Source: GCA-2683135 sp964507445 (lineage in GTDB: Bacteria; Planctomycetota; GCA-002687715). Taken from it: a DNA stretch of 64,000 nt. The stretch spans positions 310,001-374,000 of the forward strand of contig CAZDQF010000001.1 of NCBI GenBank assembly GCA_964507445.1, read 5' to 3'. The stretch's first letter is position 1. Each line of letters opens with the position of its first letter. A program made the translations under genes and the position numbers. Shown in pieces: positions 51,683 to 59,877 of the stretch. A model generated the notes under the pieces. It was not told the origin of the DNA. It searched no databases and saw only the letters and a program-made list of their open reading frames with translations.

Positions 51683-53605
51683 TCAGCGGCCGGGAACCAG
51701 CTGGGGGACCACCGTGATCTCCAGGGCTGACGGCGACGGCGGCTCCCCGGCGCCTCGAACGCGGAGCTGGATCGGTTCACCTCGAGGGAGCGCGGGCGGC
51801 GACAGCAACACCCGCTCTCCGGCCTCCAACCCCTCCACGGATCGCTCCCACAACACCTGCCCAGCCCGCATCACGTCGACGGTGAGCGTCGCGGGCGTGG
51901 CGGAGTCACCGGCCGTGAGGACCAGGGTCCCGCCGTCCGTCAGTGAGTCCGCGCTCAGGGTCCCCCCGAAGGCCCAGCCGTCCCATGCCCGCACCGGCGC
52001 GCCGAGGGAGACCACCTCAGCGGCCTCCACGTCCACATCCCACACCAGCCCCAGGTCGGAGACGGACACGGGTACGGACGAACCGTCCGTCGGGAACAAC
52101 CGCAAGGACACGTAGCGGGCGTCCGGCCACAGCACCGGAATGACCACCTCACCGCGAGACGCGAGCCACGTGGTGTACACCGGCGGGTGATCCCCGTCGA
52201 AGTTGACCCGCACGTTCACGTCGCGAGCGACCCGACCTCGAAGGCGCAGATACACCCGCCCGTCTCCGTCATGCCGCAAGCCTGACCAGTGGACGCGGCA
52301 ACCGAGTCCATCAGCGTCCACCACGTGCTCCCCTGGTGCGAGGGCGCCGCGGCGACGCTGCTCTCCCCCCGCAGGAGCCACGCCGACCCCCGGGAGGTAC
52401 CCGGACAGGTTCGTCACGCGCATGAGGTGGAACGGCTGCAGCCTCATACTCTGCGCCTGGAACTCCCAGATCAGGGTCCGCGGCAAGGCCCCCACATCCC
52501 GGAGCGCCGCCTGACGGAGCAGTGCCTCCATGGCCCCCGTGGGGCCGCCTCCGGGGCGCGCCAGCACCGCCACGCGGCGCTCCGTATAGTGGCCGAGAAA
52601 GCGGAAGAACCCACCCGCGCCGGTGAAGCTGGTCCCCACCAGGACCGCCGGCGAGCCGGCGCCTCCCACCAGCGGACGCACCTCAGCGCCGCCGTCCCGA
52701 TTCACGACGTCGAGCGCCCCGATTTCTCGCAGCTTGCCGAACCCGTCGAGGATGTCCCGCTCCACCCCGCCCTCCCGGATCGTCTCCGAGTTCAGCCCCA
52801 TCCAGTCGAGGATGTTGCCGGCGTCCACCTCAGCGCCGAGGGAACGGACCTCCGTGGTCCGATCCGAGGCCGCTGTCAGCAACCCAGCGCGCCGCGCCAA
52901 CGTCTCGGCCGCCAGCCGGGCCCCGGCGTTACTCCAGTGGGTGTCGGTGCGCATGAACGGTTGTTCCTCGCCGTGTGCCTCGTAGACCGCCATCAGGTCC
53001 ACCGGCTCGACGCCAACGGAACGGAGACGGACCAGGACCTCCTGGAACGCGCCCTGCGGGATGCGCGAAGACGGGTCCAGCATCGACGGCAACGCCATGG
53101 CCTTGCTCGGCACGGGCATCACCACCAGGTCGATCCCTATGGCGCGGAGGCGCCGGGCGAGGAACCCCACGGCCCGCGGCGGGACGCCCGCCACATCGTC
53201 GCGGATCTCCCGATCCCACCCGTCCATCCCCTCCCGGAACAGCCAGCCGTCGCTGCCGGCCACCACGTCCGGCCCGACGTCATCCAAGGCCCCCCAGAGG
53301 ACCGCGCGCCACGAGGGGAGCAACGCCTGGCGCACAGAAGACCGTCTGCGCAGGAGACGCTCCGATTCGCGAGCCAACGACCCATCCCAGAGCCTCGCCT
53401 CCAGCCACCGGCGCTCCTCCGCCTCCGCCTCCAGGCCTGTCGCTTCCACGGACGCGGGGAACACGCCGTCCACCACCGGCGTGACCACGATGACGCCCAG
53501 GAAGAGGACCACCACGGGGACGGCCCTCCCGAGCCCCGGACTCGACAGGGGAATCAGCCCGTCCGGGATGTCGCCATCAGAACTGGAAGTAGAGGAACGG
53601 GACAT
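51683..53605 (-). CDS. AlgJ/AlgX-like SGNH acetyltransferase accessory protein
   Basis: 640 residues. One N-terminal membrane helix (VPVVVLFLGVIVVTPVVDG), then an AlgX/AlgJ-type SGNH fold: GSDGWLFREG near residue 115, VMPVPSKAMALPS, the DTHWSNAGARL block (Asp-x-His, about 222) and GTSFTGAGGFF (catalytic Ser, about 325). The C-terminal 250 residues form beta domains, possibly carbohydrate binding. The first 29 bases overlap the end of the MBOAT gene, so the pair is coupled. It probably passes acetyl groups from the MBOAT partner to an exported polysaccharide. Confidence 0.82.
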   Translation of the reverse strand: MSRSSTSSSDGDIPDGLIPLSSPGLGRAVPVVVLFLGVIVVTPVVDGVFPASVEATGLEAEAEERRWLEARLWDGSLARESERLLRRRSSVRQALLPSWRAVLWGALDDVGPDVVAGSDGWLFREGMDGWDREIRDDVAGVPPRAVGFLARRLRAIGIDLVVMPVPSKAMALPSMLDPSSRIPQGAFQEVLVRLRSVGVEPVDLMAVYEAHGEEQPFMRTDTHWSNAGARLAAETLARRAGLLTAASDRTTEVRSLGAEVDAGNILDWMGLNSETIREGGVERDILDGFGKLREIGALDVVNRDGGAEVRPLVGGAGSPAVLVGTSFTGAGGFFRFLGHYTERRVAVLARPGGGPTGAMEALLRQAALRDVGALPRTLIWEFQAQSMRLQPFHLMRVTNLSGYLPGVGVAPAGGEQRRRGALAPGEHVVDADGLGCRVHWSGLRHDGDGRVYLRLRGRVARDVNVRVNFDGDHPPVYTTWLASRGEVVIPVLWPDARYVSLRLFPTDGSSVPVSVSDLGLVWDVDVEAAEVVSLGAPVRAWDGWAFGGTLSADSLTDGGTLVLTAGDSATPATLTVDVMRAGQVLWERSVEGLEAGERVLLSPPALPRGEPIQLRVRGAGEPPSPSALEITVVPQLVPGR

Positions 53606-54959
53606 GATCTCTCGAATGAAGTTGGAGTACGGAGACGAGGAACGCGAGCTGGAGAAGGAGCACCCATGGGAGACGGTCCCGGGCCGCCAGGGACTGGCTC
53701 GTGGGCGACACGAACACCAGGACGCCGCCGACCACGAGAGCCAACAGGTGAGCCGGGGCGAGCGCCACCGCCTCGCCACCGCCGGCCCCGAACAACGCCC
53801 CGAAATAGAGCATCGCCGCGCCCAGGTCCGCGGACCGGAACCAGACCCACCCGAGCATCACCACCAGGAGACACGCCAGGGTCCGCACGGCGGCCGGGAG
53901 ACCGGCCCACAACGCGCGACGGCCCCGGGCGCGCTCCAGGATCAGCCACAGGCCGTGCCAGGCACCCCACGCCAGGAACGTCCAGGCGGCGCCGTGCCAG
54001 AGGCCGCCGATCAACATGGTGGCCCCCAGGTTGACGTAGGTCCGGATCGCTCCCTTGCGGTTGCCTCCCAATGGCACGTAGAGGTAATCCCGGAGCCACG
54101 ACGAGAGGCTGATGTGCCAGCGACGCCAGAACTCGGTGATCCCTCGGGAACGGTAGGGCCCGTCGAAGTTCACAGGGAGCCGGAACCCGAGCATCAAGCC
54201 GAGACCGATGGCCATGTCCGAGTACCCGGAGAAGTCGAAGTAGAGCTGCAGGGTATAGGCCGTCACTCCCAGCCACGCCCCTGCCGCCCCGGGGGCCGCG
54301 CCGTCGAACGCCGCGGCGGCTACCGGGTCGAGGACGTCCGCGATCAGCAGCTTCTTGGCCAGACCGCACTGGAAGAGCAGCACCCCCTGATAGAAGCGCT
54401 TGAGGGAGTGGGTCCGCCCCTCGAGCTGAGCGGCGATGTCCCGATAACGGACGATGGGCCCCGCCACCAGCTGGGGGAACATGGCCACGTAACACATGAA
54501 CTCCCGGAACCGTCTCACCGGAGGCGCGGCGCCGCGGTACACGTCGATGGTGTAGCTCATGGTCTGGAACGTGTAGAAGGAGATCCCCACCGGGAGCACC
54601 ACACGGGTCCAGGAGACCGGCTCTGCGCCGGCCGCGGCCAACAGGGCGTTGAAGGTGTCCACGCCGAAGTTGGCGTACTTGAAGTAGCCCAGGAGCCCCA
54701 GGTTCACCAGCACCGAGACCCACACCCGCGAGGCACAGGGGCGGCCCTGATCCCGCGCCGCCGCGATGCTGCGCCCACACCAGAAGTCCACCAGGGTGGA
54801 GATGAGCATGAGCGCGACGAAGTCCGGCCGCCACCAGCCGTAGAACAGATAGCTGCCCAGCGCGATGGTGAACGACCGCACGGCCCGCGGGCTCAGGTAA
54901 TAGAGCAGCAGGAAGGCCGGCAAGAACCAGTAGAGGAAGATCCCGCTGGCGAAGATCAT
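53577..54959 (-). CDS. MBOAT-family O-acyltransferase, AlgI-like
   Basis: 460 residues, ten or more membrane helices. Conserved MBOAT stretches: FKYANFG, LPVGISFYTFQTMSYTIDVYRG, FPQLVAGPIVRYRDI, the EFWRRWHISLSSWLRDYLYVPLGGN block and the catalytic His in GGLWHGAAWTF (about 322). AlgI-type proteins move acetyl groups across the inner membrane for O-acetylation of exopolysaccharide or peptidoglycan. Coupled to the AlgJ-like gene. Divergent from the secreted-protein gene at 55096, the shared 136-base gap holding a TATACT at 54991. Confidence 0.92.
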   Translation of the reverse strand: MIFASGIFLYWFLPAFLLLYYLSPRAVRSFTIALGSYLFYGWWRPDFVALMLISTLVDFWCGRSIAAARDQGRPCASRVWVSVLVNLGLLGYFKYANFGVDTFNALLAAAGAEPVSWTRVVLPVGISFYTFQTMSYTIDVYRGAAPPVRRFREFMCYVAMFPQLVAGPIVRYRDIAAQLEGRTHSLKRFYQGVLLFQCGLAKKLLIADVLDPVAAAAFDGAAPGAAGAWLGVTAYTLQLYFDFSGYSDMAIGLGLMLGFRLPVNFDGPYRSRGITEFWRRWHISLSSWLRDYLYVPLGGNRKGAIRTYVNLGATMLIGGLWHGAAWTFLAWGAWHGLWLILERARGRRALWAGLPAAVRTLACLLVVMLGWVWFRSADLGAAMLYFGALFGAGGGEAVALAPAHLLALVVGGVLVFVSPTSQSLAARDRLPWVLLLQLAFLVSVLQLHSRDHVPFLYFQF

Positions 54960-55095
54960 GAAGGTCGTAAGACTTTCGCGAAGAGCCCCGTATACTCGTC
55001 ACGTGGCGAACACCCGCCCGGTGCGCCCCCGAGGATAACCCCTTACGCCTGTTCGCAACGAGATTACTCGCCACGGCGCCGCCTGAGACACCACC

Positions 55096-56931
55096 ATGCT
55101 TCATCCCAGACGCTCCTCCTGTGCCCTCCTCATCCTGGCGGTTTGCGTGACCGTGCCCGGCGTCATGGCACAGGAAGCCGAGGCTGCGAAGGCCTCGCCG
55201 CGGCGCCTCACGCTCGAATCCGTGTCTCCCAAGAACACCCTGTTGTTCGGCTCCTTCGCGGGCCTGGAGGCGTCCTCTCACGCCGCTGATGACCTCGGGC
55301 TGCTCCGCCTCTTCCAGGACCCCGACACTCAGGCCTTCCTGGCCCCCATGCTGGACCGGTACCGGCAGCTGGCAGCCGAGTCCTCCGAGGACATGATCGA
55401 GGAGTGGGAGGCCATGACCTCGCTCATGAAGGGACGGGTGTCCTTCACCCTCACCGGCCTGAGCCTCACCTCCGGCAGCACGATCCCCGTCATCCCTTCC
55501 GCCGTGGTGGCCGTGGACGCAGGGGCAGGAGCCGAGGAATTCCAGGCCCTGGTCAGCTCATCCCTGGACGACCTGTCCATGATGTTCGGCGACACCGACC
55601 TCTCCCGGGAGGTCAAGCCGTTCAAGGGCGTCGACGTCCACGTCATCACCGCCTCCGTCATGGGCCTGGACTTCACCATCTGCCACGCCGTCCTGGAGAA
55701 CCTCTTCCTGGTCAGCATGGGGCAGGGGCCCATCCGCAAGTGCATCAACTTCTCCACCCGCGAGGGTGTCGAGACCCTGGCCACGTCGGAGGCGTTCACG
55801 CGCAGCCGCGCCCAATCTCGCGGAACGCCGGTGCTGGAGCTGTTCGCGAACCTCCAGGCCTCCCGTCGCAAGTTCAAGCTGCTGATCCCGGACTCGATCC
55901 TGGATCCGCTCGACGCCGCCGGCATCGGCCAGACGGGGGCGATCTACATGAGCAGCGCCGTCCATGGCGGCGACAGCCTGGACACCATCTACGTCGACAC
56001 CCCCGAGGAACGGACCGGCCTCATGGCCCTCGACGGCGGGAAGCCCGTGAGCCCTGCCTCGCGAGCCCTCATCCCCCAGACCGCCCTCATGGCCGTCGCC
56101 CTGCGCTGCGACCTCGCCAAGGCCTGGGACACGCTGATGACCACCATGGACGCCGTGGATGACCCCACCATGGGGGCCCAGCTGCGACGAAGAATCGAAC
56201 GGATGACCCGGTCCATGGGCGTAGACGTCCGGAACGAGCTGCTCGCCGCCGTCGGAGACGAGTTCGTGATGTACGCCGACATGCCCGCCGGTCTCCGCAC
56301 TCCGAAGATCGTCATGTCCATGGCTGTGGATGATCGGGCCAAGGCCCAGAGCGTCCTCGACGGCCTGACGAGCACCATGCCCCTCGACGTGAGGCGGTTC
56401 AAGCGCGGGGACGCTCTCGTGTACTCCCTCGCTCCGCAGCATTCCCGTCAGCGGATACCCGCCAGCCCATGCTTCTGCCTGCTCGACGACCGTCTGCTCA
56501 TGTCCGCCTCCCGCAGCGGCATGGACGACGCCCTGGATCGTCTGCCCGCCGGAGCCCAGAGCGGGGCCCTGGAACACAACCCGTCGTTCCGTAGCGCCAT
56601 GGGGCAGATGCCCTGGAAGCGCGCCTCCATGATCTGGTGGCTCGACGCCAAGAGGGTCCTGGGGCTGGGCTACGAGGCGGCCTACGACACCCTCCCCATG
56701 ATCGCGCCGGTGGAGATGCCCCTGGACATGGGCCGGATCCCGGACCGGGAGAGCTTCCTCCAGCACATCCAGAGCTTCGGCGGCGTCGCCGTCGCTGACG
56801 GGAAGGGCATCCTGCTCCAGGGCCGCACCCCGGGAATCGCAGCCATCACGGCTCTGCTGTCGCGCTTCGTGCTCGAGTCTCCGGGTGTCCCGAGCGACGT
56901 CCTCCCCCAGCTCCCTCGGATGTGGAACTGA
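55096..56931 (+). CDS. Secreted protein of unknown function (DUF3352-like layout)
   Basis: 611 residues with a signal peptide (CVTVPGVMAQ). The remainder has repeated segments of about 200 residues starting with phrases such as TLESVSPKNTLLFGSF and ALIPQTALMAVALRCDLAKAW, the layout of DUF3352-type proteins in which a beta-sheet module recurs. No catalytic motif is visible. It stands alone between the MBOAT and EF-G genes. Confidence 0.7.
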   Translation: MLHPRRSSCALLILAVCVTVPGVMAQEAEAAKASPRRLTLESVSPKNTLLFGSFAGLEASSHAADDLGLLRLFQDPDTQAFLAPMLDRYRQLAAESSEDMIEEWEAMTSLMKGRVSFTLTGLSLTSGSTIPVIPSAVVAVDAGAGAEEFQALVSSSLDDLSMMFGDTDLSREVKPFKGVDVHVITASVMGLDFTICHAVLENLFLVSMGQGPIRKCINFSTREGVETLATSEAFTRSRAQSRGTPVLELFANLQASRRKFKLLIPDSILDPLDAAGIGQTGAIYMSSAVHGGDSLDTIYVDTPEERTGLMALDGGKPVSPASRALIPQTALMAVALRCDLAKAWDTLMTTMDAVDDPTMGAQLRRRIERMTRSMGVDVRNELLAAVGDEFVMYADMPAGLRTPKIVMSMAVDDRAKAQSVLDGLTSTMPLDVRRFKRGDALVYSLAPQHSRQRIPASPCFCLLDDRLLMSASRSGMDDALDRLPAGAQSGALEHNPSFRSAMGQMPWKRASMIWWLDAKRVLGLGYEAAYDTLPMIAPVEMPLDMGRIPDRESFLQHIQSFGGVAVADGKGILLQGRTPGIAAITALLSRFVLESPGVPSDVLPQLPRMWN

Positions 56932-57033
56932 CCGGGCCCGGGGCCTCCAGCCGGCGGATCACGGCCGTTTGACGGAATCCCCCCTTTTGCCAGCCCCTGC
57001 GGGATGGCAATTTGCTTCGGGGAGGCCGTCCAA

Positions 57034-59109
57034 ATGGACCTCACACTATTCCGCAACATAGGCATTAGCGCTCACATCGACTCGGGGAAGACGACGCTCA
57101 CGGAGCGCATCCTCTTCTACACCGACCGGATCCACGCCATGCACGAGGTGCGCGGCAAGGACGGTGTCGGAGCCACCATGGACTCCATGGAGCTCGAGCG
57201 AGAGCGCGGCATCACCATCGCCTCGGCCTCCACCTTCGTGGAATGGAAGGGGCACCACGTCAACATCATCGACACCCCGGGCCACGTCGACTTCACCATC
57301 GAGGTGGAGCGTGCCCTGCGGGTGCTGGACGGAGCGGTGCTGGTGCTCTGCGCCGTGGCCGGCGTCCAGAGCCAGTCCATCACCGTCGACCGCCAGATGA
57401 AGCGCTACGAGGTCCCTCGTGTCGCCTTCGTCAACAAGTGCGATCGGACCGGGGCCAATCCGGCCCGGGTGACCGACCAGCTACGGGAGAAGCTGCGCCT
57501 GAACGCGGTCATGATGCAGGTCCCCATCGGCCTGGAGGACGACCACGCGGGGATCGTGGACCTGGTCCGCATGAAGGCCCTCTACTTCGAGGGCGACAAC
57601 GGCGAGGAGATCCGGGAAGCGGACATCCCGGACAACCTGGAGATCGAGTGCGCCGCCCGGAGGGAGGCGCTCCTCGACGCCGCGTCCAACTTCAGCGACG
57701 AACTCCTGGAGGCCCTCCTGGAAGGCGAGCCCACGGAGGACATGATCCACGACGCGGTCCGCAAGGGCGTCCTCGCCCGCCAGCTCTGCCCCGTGTTCTG
57801 TGGCTCCGCCTACAAGAACCGCGGGGTCCAGCCGCTGCTCGACGCGGTCGCCGCCTACCTCCCCGGCCCCACGGACGTGGTCAACATGGCCATCGACCCC
57901 CGGGACGACAGCGAGCACCCGGTCACCCACGACCCGGACGACCCCATGCTGGCCTACGCCTTCAAGTTGGAGGACGGGCCCTACGGCCAGCTCACCTACA
58001 TGCGCATCTATCAGGGCCGCCTCTGCAAGGGCGACACCGTGTTCAACGCCCGGACCGGGCGCAAGGTCAAGCTCGGCCGGCTGGTACGGATGCACTCGAA
58101 CAAGATGGAGGACATGGACGCCGCGGAGTCGGGCGACATCGTCGCCGTCTTCGGTATCGACTGCGCCTCCGGCGACACCTTCCGCGCCGCCGACTGCGAC
58201 CTGGTGCTGGCCTCCATGCACGTGCCCGAGCCCGTCATCCACCTGGCCATCAGCCCGAAGGACCGCAAGGCCGAGGGCAACATGTCCAAGGCGCTGCAGC
58301 GCTTCGGCAAGGAAGACCCCACCTTCCGCGTGCACATGGATGAGAAGAGCGGCGAGACCATCATCTCCGGCATGGGCGAGCTTCACCTCGACGTCTACGT
58401 CGAGCGCATGAAGCGGGAATTCAACGCCGACGTCAGCGTGGGCGCCCCACAGGTCGCCTACCGCGAGCGCATGACGAAGGAGGTCGCCTTCGACTACACC
58501 CACAAGAAGCAGACCGGCGGCTCCGGTCAGTACGGACGGATCATCGGCCACATTGGCCCCGCGGAGGAAGACGGCCTCGACTTCATCGACTCGGTGACCG
58601 GCGGGCGCATCCCCAAGGAGTACATCCCCTCGGTCGAGAAGGGCTTCCGCTCACGGCTGGAGGAGGGCTCGCTCATCGGCGCCCCCCTGGACGGCCTGCG
58701 GGTCTCCCTCGAGGACGGGAAGCACCACGCGGTGGACTCCTCGGACCGCGCCTTCCAGACCGCGGCGGAGGCGTGCTTCCGGGAGTACTACCCCAAGGGC
58801 AAGCCTCAGGTCCTGGAGCCCATCATGAACGTGTCCATCGAGGGGCCTACGGAGTTCCAGGGCGAGATGGTTGGGACGATCCTGCAACGACGGGGGATCC
58901 TGGTGGGCACCATGGACGACGACGGCTTCGTCAGGATCGAAGCCGAGGTCCCGTTGGCCGCCATGTTCGGCTACGCCACGGCCCTGAGGTCCGCCACACA
59001 GGGCAAGGCCGAGTTCACCATGGAGTTCCACCGTTACGCCCCCGCCCCCTCCGACGTCCAGGAGGAATTGGTGGCTGAATACCGCGAGAGCCGGGCGGCG
59101 AAGAAGTAG
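57034..59109 (+). CDS. fusA: Elongation factor G, spd/mitochondrial EFG1 type
   Basis: 691 residues. GTPase motifs: AHIDSGKTTLTERI (G1), RGITIASAST (G2), DTPGHVDF (G3), NKCDRTGAN (G4), and GSAYKNRGVQPLLDA (G5). The HIDSGKTT form and the EVRGKDGVGATMDSMELERERGIT stretch match mitochondrial EFG1 and the paralogue of spirochaetes, planctomycetes and delta-proteobacteria rather than the canonical bacterial HIDAGKTT form; that paralogue is linked to translocation, with recycling done by a second EF-G. Start ATG 57034 has GGGGAGG seven bases upstream; an earlier in-frame ATG (57004) is rejected. Stand-alone, not in a str operon. Confidence 0.93.
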   Translation: MDLTLFRNIGISAHIDSGKTTLTERILFYTDRIHAMHEVRGKDGVGATMDSMELERERGITIASASTFVEWKGHHVNIIDTPGHVDFTIEVERALRVLDGAVLVLCAVAGVQSQSITVDRQMKRYEVPRVAFVNKCDRTGANPARVTDQLREKLRLNAVMMQVPIGLEDDHAGIVDLVRMKALYFEGDNGEEIREADIPDNLEIECAARREALLDAASNFSDELLEALLEGEPTEDMIHDAVRKGVLARQLCPVFCGSAYKNRGVQPLLDAVAAYLPGPTDVVNMAIDPRDDSEHPVTHDPDDPMLAYAFKLEDGPYGQLTYMRIYQGRLCKGDTVFNARTGRKVKLGRLVRMHSNKMEDMDAAESGDIVAVFGIDCASGDTFRAADCDLVLASMHVPEPVIHLAISPKDRKAEGNMSKALQRFGKEDPTFRVHMDEKSGETIISGMGELHLDVYVERMKREFNADVSVGAPQVAYRERMTKEVAFDYTHKKQTGGSGQYGRIIGHIGPAEEDGLDFIDSVTGGRIPKEYIPSVEKGFRSRLEEGSLIGAPLDGLRVSLEDGKHHAVDSSDRAFQTAAEACFREYYPKGKPQVLEPIMNVSIEGPTEFQGEMVGTILQRRGILVGTMDDDGFVRIEAEVPLAAMFGYATALRSATQGKAEFTMEFHRYAPAPSDVQEELVAEYRESRAAKK

Positions 59110-59126
59110 GTAGCGAGGAGGCAACC

Positions 59127-59825
59127 ATGAGCGAGACCGACAGCAACCGCCCCCTCCGGGTATTCGACAGGATCCTGGGTGGTGGGCTCGGCAAGGGCAA
59201 CATCGGGGTCCTGACCTCCCGCCACGGCACCGGCAAGGTGGCGATCCTGACCCTCATCGCCATCGACAAGGCCATGGACGACAAGAACGTCCTCCACGTG
59301 ACCCGCGGCAAATCCGTCGGGGACGTGCGGGCGTTCCGGGACGAGATCCTGGAGGAGATGCAGGAGAGCCTGGACATCGCTGACCACGCCTCCATGCTGA
59401 CCCGGGTGGAGCGCCACAGTCGCATCCACACGTACGCCCACGGGCAGTTCTCCATCGATCGCCTGCGTCAGACCCTCACGTTCGCCAAGGAACACGCAGA
59501 GTTCGCGCCGGAGCTGGTGGAGATCTCCAACTGGCCCGACTTCCAGTCGGTGCAACGGGAGGAGGTGGAGGCGCTCAAGACGCTCGCCACGGACTTCGGA
59601 TTCGAGGTCTGGCTCACGGCACAAGTCAGACGCGACACCAAACACGACGGCCGCCACATGCCGGCGCCGTTGATGGCGGTTGAGGACCTGCTGTCCGTGG
59701 TCGTGGCCCTGCAGCCGGAGGGGCAACAGGTGCACCTGCGGTTCGCCAAGGTGCACGGCGAGACGCCCCCTGACGCCGTCCAGCTGGACTTCGACCCCCG
59801 CAAGATGCTGCTCCGCTGGCGCTGA
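59127..59825 (+). CDS. RecA/KaiC-superfamily ATPase-like protein of unknown function
   Basis: 232 residues, beginning 17 bases after fusA, with GCGAGGAGG before the ATG. The N-terminus ILGGGLGKGNIGVLTSRHGTGKVAILTLIAI resembles the RadA/KaiC entry and Walker A, but the canonical GxxxxGK[ST] is altered: SRHGTGKV (31-38) lacks the first Gly and the Thr/Ser after Lys. VVVALQPEGQQVHLRFAKVHGE near the end resembles the last RecA-core strands. ATP binding is doubtful. Co-transcription with fusA is likely from spacing. Confidence 0.6.
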   Translation: MSETDSNRPLRVFDRILGGGLGKGNIGVLTSRHGTGKVAILTLIAIDKAMDDKNVLHVTRGKSVGDVRAFRDEILEEMQESLDIADHASMLTRVERHSRIHTYAHGQFSIDRLRQTLTFAKEHAEFAPELVEISNWPDFQSVQREEVEALKTLATDFGFEVWLTAQVRRDTKHDGRHMPAPLMAVEDLLSVVVALQPEGQQVHLRFAKVHGETPPDAVQLDFDPRKMLLRWR

Positions 59826-59877
59826 GATCACCAGCCTGAGGGTGCGCCCTTCCCGGCCGCTCTGTTAACGTCGCGCC

